From: Anolis sagrei
Taxonomy: Eukaryota > Chordata > Lepidosauria > Squamata > Anolidae
Assembly: GCF_037176765.1 (NCBI RefSeq)
Contig: NC_090028.1
Location: forward strand, 24,500,827-24,564,826
Direction: 5' to 3'
DNA: 64,000 nt
Shown: positions 38,557-47,804 of the stretch, piece by piece
Layout of the letters: every line of letters starts with the position of its first letter
Numbering within the stretch: the stretch's first letter is position 1
Notes under the pieces: model-generated
Database searches by the model: none
Told to the model about the DNA's origin: nothing
What the model saw: the letters and a program-made list of their open reading frames with translations, nothing else
Made by a program: the position numbers and the translations under genes

Positions 38557-38932
38557 GAAGAAGGAGAAGGAGAAGGAGAAGGAGAAGGAGGAGAAGGAGG
38601 AGAAGAAGGAGGAGGAGGCGGAGGAGGAGGAGGAGGAGAAGGAGGAGAAGAAGGGGGAGAAGGAGGAGAAGGAGGAGAAGGAGAAGGAGGAGAAGGAGGA
38701 GAAGAAGGAGGAGAAGGAGGAGAAGGAGAAGGAGAAGGAGAAGGAGAAGAAGGAGGAGAAGGAGGAGGAGAAGGAGGAGAAGGAGGAGAAGGAGGAGAAG
38801 GAGGAGAAGGAGAAGGAGAAGAAAGAGAAGAAAGAGAAGAAAGAGAAGAAAGAGAAGAAGGAGGAGAAGGAGGAGAAGGAGAAGGAGAAGGAGAAGGAGA
38901 AGAAGGAGGAGAAGAAGGAGAAGGATGTATAC
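38557..38932 (+). repeat. (GGA/GAA)n polypurine tract in IRF8 intron 1 next to exon 1
   Basis: About 375 bp of GGAGAA/GGAGGA units on plus, immediately after the satellite and about 90 bp downstream of the presumed exon 1. Confidence 0.96.
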
Positions 38933-39019
38933 TAATAGTACTAAAGTAGAAAGCCAAGCAGTGCAGGGTGTGCCCTTTTCTGTCCCAGCCCACCCTTCCC
39001 TCCCAGGCTGGACCCCAGG

Positions 39020-39325
39020 GCAGCACTGACCTCCACATCTGGGCAGCTTCCAGCAAGGCTGATCTCTTCCCCGCAGGCTCCAAAGACTTTTGCCTTCCCA
39101 AGAAGTCTCTCTCGGCGCCTATATCTCCATGAGGTTGGGTCGTGGGTGGGGGGAGTGTACATCTGGGGCACTCTCTCCGCCAATGAGAAAACCCAGAGGA
39201 AGGAAGGAAGGAAAGCCACCGCCAATCAGAGAAAGATCCGTGCGGCTCCCTTTCTTCGCATCGCTTTCTTTTCCCAGAAATGAAGGCAATGCAAAAGGTC
39301 GCTTGCTCGCTCTTTGGAAGGAAGG
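39020..39325 (-). promoter_or_regulatory. IRF8: Probable IRF8 promoter and untranslated exon 1
   Basis: Repeat-free, CpG-containing island between the intron-1 satellite and a CR1 copy, 5.7 kb upstream of the ATG exon. Reading the minus strand it shows: TTCNNNGAA palindrome (39271-39279, TTCCCAGAA on plus), two CCAAT motifs (39222-39226 and 39180-39184), then a purine-rich stretch and a possible donor GAG|GTCAGT near 39031. IRF8 promoters in mammals hold a STAT1-binding GAS element near the start site, and exon 1 is untranslated, so order and content fit. No TATA box is seen. Start site and exon borders are inferred. Confidence 0.55.
39271..39279. promoter_or_regulatory. GAS/STAT-type palindrome in the IRF8 promoter region
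   Basis: TTCCCAGAA matches TTCN3GAA, the binding site of STAT dimers. Interferon-gamma induction of IRF8 through such a site is established in mammals. A single 9-mer of this type is common by chance; its value comes from its place about 50 bp upstream of an inverted CCAAT motif. Confidence 0.45.
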
Positions 39326-39640
39326 AATCATAGAATCATAGAATCATTGAGTTGGAAGAGACCTCAGGGGGAAAGAAGCAGGAATATTACATTCTAAGCA
39401 CCCCTGACAGATGGCCATGCAGCCTCTGTTTAAAAGCTTCCAAAGAAGGAGCCTCCATCACACTCCGGGGCAGGGAGTTCCACTGCTGAACGGCTCTCAC
39501 AGTCTGGAAGTTCTTCCTCATGTTCAGATGGAATCTCCTCTCTTGTAGTTTGAAGACATTGTTCTATTGTGTCCTAGTCTCCAGGGCAAAAGAAAACAAG
39601 CTTGCTCCCTCCTCCCTGTGGCTTCCTCTCACATATTTAT
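39326..39640 (-). mobile_element. CR1 LINE 3' end, first half, split by a jockey-like LINE
   Basis: CR1 terminus (TCATAGAATCATAGAATC) to CACATATTTATACATGGCTAT; resumes at 40830. Confidence 0.93.
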
Positions 39641-39650
39641 ACATGGCTAT

Positions 39651-40829
39651 GTTCAACATCTACACAAATGACCAGCCACTGCCAGAAGGGACAGAGAGTT
39701 TCATCTATGCTGATGATCGTGCCATTACCGCTCAAGCAGGGAGCTTTGAGATGGTAGAACAGAAGCTTTCCGAAGCTCTAGGTGCTCTTACTGCCTACTA
39801 CAGGGAAAACCAGCTGATCCCCAACCCATCTAAAACACAGACATGTGCCTTTCATCTCAAGAACAGAGAAGCATCCCAAGCTCTGAAGATCACCTGGGAA
39901 GGAATCCCACTGGAGCATTGCAGCACACCCAAATACCTGGGAGTCACTCTGGACCGTGCTCTGACCTACAAGAAGCACTGCCTGAACATCAAGCAAAAAA
40001 GTGGGTGCTAGAAACAATATCATACGAAAGCTGACTGGCACAACCTGGGGATCACAACCAGATACAGTGAAGACATCTGCCCTTGCGCTATGCTACTCTG
40101 CCGCTGAGTATGCATGCCCAGTGTGGAACACATCTCACCACACTAAAGCAGTAGATGTGGCTCTTAATGAGACATGCCGCATTATCACGGGGTGTCTGCG
40201 CCCTACATCACTGGAAAAATTACACTGTCTAGCCGGTATTGCACCACCTGACATCCGCCGGGAAGTAGCAGCCAAAAGTGAAAGGACCAAGGCAGAGACA
40301 TCTCCAGCTCATCCCCTGTTTGGGTATCAGCCAGCACGTCAACGACTTAAATCTAGAAATAGTTTTCTAAGATCTACAGAGACACTCGCTGGAACACCTC
40401 AGCAAGCGAGAGTCCAAAAGTGGCAGGCTCAAACCCAAAACCTCAACCAATGGCTGATACCAAACGAGAGACTCCCTCCTGGGCACACAGAGGACTGGGC
40501 GACCTGGAAGGCACTGAACAGACTGCGCTCTGGCACCACGAGATCAGAGCCAACCTTCAGAAATGGGGCTACAAAGTGGAATCCTCGACATGCGAGTGTG
40601 GAGAAGAGCAAACCACAGACCACCTGCTGCAATGCACCCTGAGCCCTGCCACATGCACAAGGGAGGACCTTCTTGCAGCAACACCAGAAGCACTCCAAGT
40701 GGCCAGATACTGGTCAAAGGACATTTAATCAACTCTCATACTCACAAATTTTGTAATCTGCTTGTTTGCTTTGTTCTGTTAGAAATGTAATATAATTTGA
40801 CTGGTTGTTCTGACACGATAAATAAATAA
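39651..40829 (+). mobile_element. Jockey-like LINE, 5'-truncated, inserted in CR1
   Basis: Target duplication ACATGGCTAT at 39641-39650 and 40830-40839; 3' end (ATAA)n. Encodes MFNIYTNDQPLPEGTESFIY with YADD, and after one frame shift near 40000 a 213-aa frame AEYACPVWNTSHHTKAVDVA, then CECGEEQTTDHLLQC, WSKDI. Very like 8900-10312. Confidence 0.95.
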
Positions 40830-41078
40830 ACATGGCTATCATGTCTCCTCTCAGCCTCCTCTTCTTCAGGCTAAACATGCCCAGCTCTTTAAGCCGCTCC
40901 TCATAGGGCTTGTTCTCCAGACCCTTGATCATGTTAGTCGCCCTCCTCTGGAAACATTCCAACTTGTCAATGTCTCTCTTCAATTGTAGTGCCAGAATTG
41001 GACACAGTATTCCCAGGTGTGGTCTGATCTAGGGAAGTCATGCTACCCCTCTATTCCGCTTTGGCTAGACCACACCAT
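40830..41078 (-). mobile_element. CR1 LINE, second half
   Basis: Continues ATCATGTCTCCTCTCAGCC to CTATTCCGCTTTGGCTAGAC; minus frame [39 protein letters not shown]. Confidence 0.93.
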
Positions 41079-41079
41079 G

Positions 41080-41637
41080 GATCAGGACCAAAAGTGGAAC
41101 GAATACACAATATGCCCAAATGTGAATACTGGTGGAGTTTGGGGAAGATAGACCTTGACATTTGGGAGTTGTGGTTGCTGGGATTTATAGTTTACCTACA
41201 ATCCAGGAGCATTCTGAACTCCACCAATGATAGAATTGAACAAATATTGGTACACAGAACTCCCATGACCAACAGAAAATACTGGAAGGGTTTGGTGGGC
41301 ATTGATCTTGAGTTTGGGAGTTGTAGTTCACCTACATCCAGAGAGCACTGTGGACTCAAACAATGATGGATCTGGACCACACTTAGTATGGATACTCAAT
41401 ATACCCATATGTGAACACTGGTGGAGTTTGGGGGAAATAGACGTTGACATTTGAGAGTTGTGCTGGGATTTATAGTTCACCCACAATCAAAGAGCATTCT
41501 GAACCTTACCAACAAGAGAATTGGGCCAAACTTCCCACACAGAACCCCCATGACCAACAGAAAATACTGTTTGGCGACCCCTCTTACAACCTCTTGCAAC
41601 CCCCCAGGAGTCCCAACTCCCAGATTGAGAAGCACTA
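41080..41637 (+). mobile_element. SPIN-type hAT with shared cargo, left end missing
   Basis: Cargo modules as at 20430-21020 and the right end CCCAACTCCCAGATTGAGAAGCACTAG. Starts abruptly in CR1. Confidence 0.78.
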
Positions 41638-41639
41638 GA

Positions 41640-42340
41640 CTCTATGTATTAACTTGGGCACATATAGTACCAGCCATTTTCAACTGGATTTCTGCAGTAT
41701 AAGAGAGCATGCAATTAAATTCACAGAATAAACTGGGGATATACAATTGCAAGTTTCAATCACATGAATGGTAGATCTTTGACATTTCATTTGTTTGGAT
41801 GGGCGGCACTGTTTGCTCGTGATTTGGGGATTTCCAGCATCTCATGACGGTGCGCCTTAAGAGACTCAGCTGCCTCACCTGCTGAAAGGGAGACCTTTCC
41901 AAACCGAAGCTTTAAGAAAGAAGGCTTGCAGTGAGACTTTTTGCTTTCTGCACACGCCAAGGTTTCCTTTCAACTTCTGCTTGTGGAGGAGCAGCTTTTC
42001 CCCACAAGCTTGGATACTTAGCTGTTTGCACTACGACTTCCAGAATCTCTTACTTTGCCATACATTGAAAGCAGCTTGAATCAATTTAGACCAGGAGTTC
42101 CAGCCATGGAGACCTTTTTGAAGCAGAAGTTTTTCATGGAGCCCCAAGAAATGTTTATATATTATTATATTATATTATCTCTATATATCAAGCATGGCCC
42201 AGGCCATTGTCAGATGGGTGATTAGTGTTTGGGTGAACTAATTCACACAATGCAAAGAAAGGAAGGAAGAACAATACAAGATTTACAATGAAGAACAATT
42301 TTCACCAGCATTAACTTAAAAATATTTCAGACTCCAAAGG
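41640..42340. other. Repeat-free intergenic stretch 2.4-3 kb upstream of the IRF8 promoter
   Basis: No coding signal. Contains E-box motifs (CACCTG near 41875, CAGCTG near 41867) and no recognisable repeat until 42340. Possible regulatory DNA; nothing proves it. Confidence 0.35.
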
Positions 42341-42344
42341 CTAC

Positions 42345-42701
42345 CTGTCAGCTGCAAAAAAAGCCACCGTACTGGGATCTGCACACATTATTCGCTGATT
42401 ACATAGTCCTAGACACTTGGGAAGTGTCCGAATGTGATCCAATACAATAACCAGCATAATGATCTTGTGCCATACCAAAACATCTCAGCCGGCATTCGGA
42501 AACAATAAACATTGACAAAATCACGATCTGTCAATTGCAAAAGGCCACCTGACTTGGAACTGCGTGCATCATTCGAAAATATATCACACAGTCCTAGACA
42601 CTTGGGAAGTGTTCGACTTGTGATTTTGTGATACGAAATCCAGCATGCAGATCTCATTTGCTGTGACATACTGTGCTTTTGTGTCAGTAAAATAATAATA
42701 G
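42345..42701 (+). mobile_element. Two overlapping R4-type LINE 3' pieces
   Basis: GCCACCGTACTGGGATCTGC and again GCCACCTGACTTGGAACTGC, each followed by CACACAGTCCTAGACACTTGG-like sequence; ends AAAATAATAATAG. Confidence 0.8.
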
Positions 42702-43106
42702 TGTAGCAGACCTTTTTGCCCAAATAGGGCCCCTCTGCCAAAGCTTATCTTGTAACCTTCAAAGCGAGCGCAGGCAGGAGTCAAAAGGGACAGACAACTT
42801 GATTCATCCAAGGGAAAAGCAGTTTATTAAGTTTCAAAAGCAGCTGCCTGGCCGCCTCCCCACGCAACGAGGCGTTTCTGTAGAGGCGACCCCTTTCTGG
42901 TGGACTGAACTCTATATATATACCTTTTGAAAAACGAAAGTTTCCCATTTCCCTTAAATCAGGTGATTTCCGGGAAATCAAATGATGGTCTGCACCCCGC
43001 ACTCAAGCTTTTGCACAAAGCCCCACACTCATCTTTTTGCACACGGGACACCCCCCCTTCACCTTCCTTATTTGGCAGCATATCCCTTATTCCCATTTCC
43101 ACAACA
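42702..43106 (-). mobile_element. Probable solo LTR (fossil)
   Basis: On the minus strand begins TGTTGTGG and ends CTGCTACA, with a TATATATATA box and, about 100 bp on, AATAAA: LTR-like promoter-polyA order over 405 bp. No internal region beside it. Family unknown; target duplication not clear. Confidence 0.45.
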
Positions 43107-43122
43107 ATAAGGCTGCCTCAAT

Positions 43123-43140
43123 AGTAGTAGTAGTAGTAGT

Positions 43141-43183
<43 letters not shown>
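43123..43183. repeat. (AGT)n(AAT)n microsatellite
   Basis: Pure trinucleotide runs. Confidence 0.9.
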
Positions 43184-43277
43184 GCAACCCTAGAGGTCAT
43201 CCAGTCCAACCTTTATTCTGCCTTTCAGGAAAAGCACAATCAAAACACCTCCATCAGATGGGCACCCAGCCTTTGTA

Positions 43278-43321
<44 letters not shown>

Positions 43322-43412
43322 AACCCCAGGGGTCGTCCAGTCCAGCCCTCTTCTGCCAAGCAGGAAAAACACAAAGTACCTCCAACAGATGGCCACCCAG
43401 CCTTTGTAATTG

Positions 43413-43456
<44 letters not shown>

Positions 43457-43522
43457 ATGATAGGAGCAGAAACCTACACAATCAAAGTACCTCCAACAGA
43501 TGGCCACCCAGCCTTTGTACTG
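43184..43522 (-). repeat. Triplicated CR1-tail plus (GAT)n unit
   Basis: Three copies of GTCATCCAGTCCAACC..CAGATGGCCACCCAGCCTTTGTA (43190, 43328, 43478) separated by (ATG)n tracts at 43277-43318 and 43413-43453. Confidence 0.88.
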
Positions 43523-43689
43523 AGGTTTATTCCAAGCTGTTGACTGTGGGGAAGTCTGCATAGGAAGTGAAGTTAGCCCCAAGTCACCATGGCTTGGAGG
43601 AAAAATCCTCTTTTCCTAGAAAGATTAATCACAACCTATTCACAGTCTAATTCCTAGAAACATAACATTGGCTTAACATTACTACTGAT

Positions 43690-43872
43690 TTAATAGAGTC
43701 GTGGAATTTTAGAAGCCAAAGGGTCTATGAGGGCCATCTAGTCCAACCCCCTGCCATGCAGGATTCTGACATTAATTAAATAATTCCTGAAAGATGGCAA
43801 TTTTGTTTAAAGACCTCCAAAGAAGGAGAGTCCACCAATATCAAAAGCAATTTAGTCTACTGTTGAACAGCT
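43690..43872 (-). mobile_element. Older CR1-like 3' end
   Basis: GGGCCATCTAGTCCAACCCC, CAAAGAAGGAGAGTCCACCA: diverged CR1 relative. Confidence 0.75.
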
Positions 43873-43876
43873 AGAG

Positions 43877-43956
43877 CAATGTTTCTCAACCTTCCTAATG
43901 CTGCCTTCCCCTTAATATAGTTCCTCATGTTGTGGTGACCATAAAATTATTGGGTT
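43877..43956 (+). mobile_element. SPIN hAT 5' end fragment
   Basis: CAATGTTTCTCAACCTTCCT, CTTAATATAGTTCCTCATGT, TGTGGTGACCATAAAATTAT; cut by a Penelope element. Confidence 0.88.
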
Positions 43957-44282
43957 GTTGTAGGTTTTTTCGGGCTATATGGCCATGTTCTAGAGGCATT
44001 TTCTCCTGACGTTTCGCCTGCATCTATGGCAAGCATCCTCAGAGGTAGTGAGGTCTGTTGGAACTAGGAAAAAGGGTTTATATATCTGTGGAATGACCAG
44101 GGTGGGACAAAGGACTATTGTCTGTTGGAGCTAGGTGTGAATGTTTCAACTAACCACCTTGATTAGCATTTGATTGCCTGGCAGTGCCTGGAGCAATATT
44201 TTATTGAGAGGTGATTAGATGTCCTTGTTTGTTTCCTTTCTGTTGTTGTGCTAAAAAACTCTAAAATTAAAACAGCAGAGGT
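43957..44282 (-). mobile_element. Penelope-like 3' end with intact ribozyme-like core
   Basis: Pseudo-LTR and 3' region as at 17630; the core 44008-44042 matches a hammerhead (see findings). Confidence 0.9.
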
Positions 44283-44700
44283 GGCTGCCAAGGTAGCGGA
44301 AATGATCAACATTTACACCATTAAGCTGTATCGCTGGCATTGGAGAGGGGTTGGCTGGTGTCTGCTGGAACAGCACCTTGGTTTTTTCCATGTTCAATGA
44401 CAGGCCGAGCTTCTCGTATGCTTCTGCAAAGGTGTTTAGAGTGGCTTGTAGATCTTCTGAATGCGCACAGACGACCTTGTCATCAGCATACTGGAGTTCT
44501 ATAACAGATGTTGTTGTAACCTTGGTTTTGGCTTTCAGTCTGCTGAGGTTGAATAGCTTGCCATCTGTCCGATAGATGATTTCTACTCCGGTGGGAAGCT
44601 TCCCATCAACAAGGTGAAGTATCATAGCGATGAAGATGGAGAATAAAGTTGGGGCAATAATAAATCCCTGTTTGACACTGGATTCCACCTTAAATGGGTC
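44283..44700 (-). mobile_element. LINE RT fragment (second RTE/jockey-like family)
   Basis: Frame SSVKQGFIIAPTLFSIFIAM, GVEIIYRTDGKLFNLSRLKA, ELQYADDKVVCAHSEDLQAT, LGLSLNMEKTKVLF, VDHFRYLGSHL with the YADD box. The 50310-51385 element is the same family. Confidence 0.88.
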
Positions 44701-44702
44701 CT

Positions 44703-45225
44703 CCAGCACCACAGTTCAAAAGCATCTATCTTTTTTCGCTCAGCCTTCCCTATGGTCCAGCTCTCACATCCATAGGTGACTATGGGGAATACCATTGCTT
44801 TGACTATGCGGATCTTTGTTGCCAGCGTGATGTCTCTACTGTTCACTATTTTATCGAGATTGGTCCTTGCTCTCCTCCCAAGAAGTAGACGTCTTGTGAT
44901 TTCCTGGCTGCAGTCTGCATCTGCAGTAATCTTTGCACCTAGAAATACAAAGTCTGTCACGGCCTCCACGTTTTCTCCATCTATTTGCCAGTTATCAATC
45001 AATCTTGTTGCCATAATCTTGTTTTTTTTATGTTTAACTGCAACCCAGCTTTTGCGCTTTCTTCTTTCACCTTGATTAGAAGGCTCCTCAGTTCCTCCTC
45101 ACTTTCGGCCATCGAAGTGGTATCATCTGCATATCTACGGTTGTTAATGTTTCTTTCAGCAATTTTAACCCCAGCCTTGGATTCGTCAAGCCCCGCACAT
45201 CGCATGATGTCAATGATGCCTCACC
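44703..45225 (-). mobile_element. BovB (RTE) LINE fragment
   Basis: RRYADDTTSMAESEEELRSL, KVKEESAKAGLQLNIKKT, then WQIDGENVEAVTDFVFLGAK, DCSQEITRRLLLGRRARTNL, RDITLATKIRIVKAMVFPIV, YGCESWTIGKAERKKIDAFE: BovB RT thumb. One frame shift near 45005. Ends abruptly at FELWCWR. Confidence 0.95.
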
Positions 45226-45229
45226 AAAT

Positions 45230-45960
45230 ATAACCCCCAGGATTCCATAGCATTGAGTTACTCCGCTTAAACTGGTGCCAAGCTGCATTAATTCTACCAT
45301 GTGGATGCACCCTGGGTCATTGAATGACCACTGTTATGACGCCTGCCTTTGAACTGTGCATTATTAGGCGTCCTTTGTGGGATAGCGCCTATTGCAAATA
45401 CAATCTCTGCTTATCACATATCTGCAATAACTTCCTATTCCTACCAGAAGCAGCCTGGCTTCTGCTTCCAATGGCAGCGTCTCCACTTCCTGTGCCGTTT
45501 GCAGAGCAACTAGACACACTGTCTGGGTTTTTGCTTAACTTCCTCTCTCTCTCTCTCTCTCTCTCTCCAACCCATTTGGATGAGCAGAAGAATTTGCAGA
45601 TGTTTCTCAGATTGGATGCAAAGGGTCACTCTTCTGCGGAGTGGAGCTTCCTGGCAGTGGATTGCATGGCAGGGCTGGTTGGCTTCTCTGTTCATTTATG
45701 AGACGCAAAGGGGATACAAATAGAAGGAGGACACAGACATTCCCTGCACTGGTGGTGGGACATCATGCAACAATTGGGTTGCCATTATCAGAATAGACCC
45801 AAGCCATGGTTTCCATGCAAAAGCCTGAAATCTAGCAGTTGCCCTAATGTTAGTGCATTATTATAAGGATGTCACGAAAACACACCACACAAATTCATTG
45901 ATATCGGATAAATATCGGACAGATATCCTGTCAGAAATATTAAATATTAACTGGGTGTTT
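45230..45960. other. Repeat-poor intergenic stretch, no gene
   Basis: Contains a (CT)n run at 45543-45566 and an ETS-type CACTTCCTG at about 45485. The 125-aa plus ORF has no family resemblance. Confidence 0.4.
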
Positions 45961-45964
45961 CTGA

Positions 45965-46795
45965 TTACAAAAGAGTGAGTCAAGCACTGAAAGAGTTAGT
46001 AGGCCGAAGCCTGTTAGAGTTAGTTGGCCAAAGCTAGTGTTGCCCTGAGAAGAGTGAGTAGGCCGAACCTGTTAGACTTAGTTGGCCAAAGCTGGTGCCA
46101 TCCTGAGGAGAGTGAGTAGGCTGAAGCCTGTTAGAGTTAGTTGGCCAAAGCTAGTGTCGTCCTGAAGAGAGTGAGTAGGCCGAAACTTGTTAGAGTTAGT
46201 TGGCCAAAACTGGTGTCGCCCTCAGGAGAGTGAGTAGGCCGAACCTGTTAGATTTAGTTGGCCAAAGCTAGTGTCATCCTGAGTAGGGTGAGTAGGCCGA
46301 AGGCTGTTAGAGGTAGTTGGCTAAAGCTAGTGTTGTCTTGAGGAGAGTGAGTAGGCCGAAGCCTGTTAGAGTTAATTGGCCAAAGCTAGTGTCGCCCTGA
46401 AGATAGTGAGTAGGTCGAAGCCTGTTAGAGTTAGTTGGCCAAAGCTGGTGTTGTCCTGAGGAGAGTGAGTAGGCCGAAAAGTTAGTTGGCCAAAGCTGGT
46501 GTCGCCCTGAGGAGAGTGAGTAGGCTGAACTTGTTAGACTTAGTTGGCCAAAGCTAGTGTTGCCCTGAGGAGAGTGAGTAGGCTGAAGCCTGTTAGAGTT
46601 AATTGGCGAAAGCTAGTGTCATCCTGAGGAGAGCGAGTAGGCCAAAGCCCGTTAGAGTTAGTTAGCCAAAGCTAGTGTTGTCCTAAGGAGAGTGAGTAGG
46701 CCAAAGCCTGTTAGAGTTAGTTGGCCAAAGCTAGTATTGTCCTGAGGAGAGTGAGTAGGCTGAAGCCTGTTATTGTTAGTTTGCCTCAGTGAGGG
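45965..46795 (+). repeat. 58-bp minisatellite, about 14 units
   Basis: Unit GAGAGTGAGTAGGCCGAAGC, CTGTTAGAGTTAGTTGGCCA, AAGCTAGTGTCGTCCTGA. Period 56-61 bp; units differ by point changes and small deletions (a short one at 46475). Period is not a multiple of three and there are stops, so non-coding. Confidence 0.95.
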
Positions 46796-46859
46796 AACTC
46801 CTCAGTCTTGTGTGTGAGAAGCTTCAGTGAAAGAAGCCCCAGGTTGAAGGGTACTGCGT

Positions 46860-47290
46860 GTAAATTTACATGCTTGTGATGGAGGCCCTTGTGACAGAGG
46901 TGGGAGCGAGAGAAGGGCCTCCCCAGCAGATCTTAAAGCCTGTGCAAGTTTATGGGAGAAGATACAATAGCAACGATAGGCAAGACCCAAAACATTTAGG
47001 GCTTTGTAGGTGATAACCTCCACTTTGAATTGGAACCGGAGACTTATCGGCAGCCAGTGGAGCATCCAGTTGTCTGTTCCCTATAATTAGCTGCAGTTAT
47101 CAACCTGGCCACCAACCTTTGTACCAATTGCAATTTCTGGGACATCTTCAACGGCAGCCCCATGTAGAGTGCATTACAGTAATCCAATCTCGAGGTAACA
47201 AAGGTGTGGACCAGCGTGGCCAACTCAGACTTCTCGAGGGACAGTTGGAGCTGGTGCGCAAGCTTTAACTGTGCAAATTCCCTGCTGAAA
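46860..47290 (-). mobile_element. L2-type LINE fragment
   Basis: Minus frame MLHWLPISLRFQFKVEVITY, KALNVLGLAYRCY and the typical CTTAAAGCCTGTGCAAG/GAGAGAAGGGCC blocks. Confidence 0.8.
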
Positions 47291-47800
47291 ACTAGGGGTT
47301 TTCAAAGGAGGTAAGACCAAAAAAGTCACAAAGCTAAGTCTAGGGAAACCCCTGCATATGTTTCATCCCATTACAATTGGATTTTTTTCCTTCGTAATCT
47401 TGGTTTTAGAACTTGGTTTCTTATAATTTTTAATACTTTCCCTTGCTTTTGATAATAAACATTTATAAAACATATGAAGCATTTCACACAAATTTAGTGC
47501 ATCCTTTAGTTAAACTGAAAGTGTTTCTCTTGTGGAGTTTGTAAAAGTGATTTTCCTGGAACAAAACTCCCAGAATCCCACATTTAGCCACTAACACAAA
47601 ATGAAAATTTCCATGTATACCAAGAACATAAGTACATATTGGAAAGGCCCTCCGTTTAACTAGAATGGAATCCAATCTGGATTTTTTAAACACTTCCAAA
47701 TGTATGCAAGTCCAAGACTAGGTAAATTCATTTAAAAGTTTTCTAGTGAATAGGTTACAATGGAACTGATGAGGGGAAATTGGAGGGGAACACACTTTCT
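47290..47800. other. No gene or recognised repeat
   Basis: AT-rich sequence without motif resemblance. Confidence 0.45.
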
Positions 47801-47804
47801 GCCA

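Noticed and set aside
38337-39101. 254-aa Pro/Ser-rich minus ORF and Gly/Glu-rich plus ORF
   Set aside because: Low-complexity reading of the (GGA/GAA)n tract.
43037-43582. Poly-Asp and poly-His ORFs
   Set aside because: Come from the (GAT)n tracts.
45324-45701. 125-aa plus ORF
   Set aside because: Crosses a (CT)n run read as LSLSLS; no family, no splice or start context.
45965-46795. CRISPR-like array
   Set aside because: Contiguous 58-bp minisatellite without spacers in vertebrate DNA.
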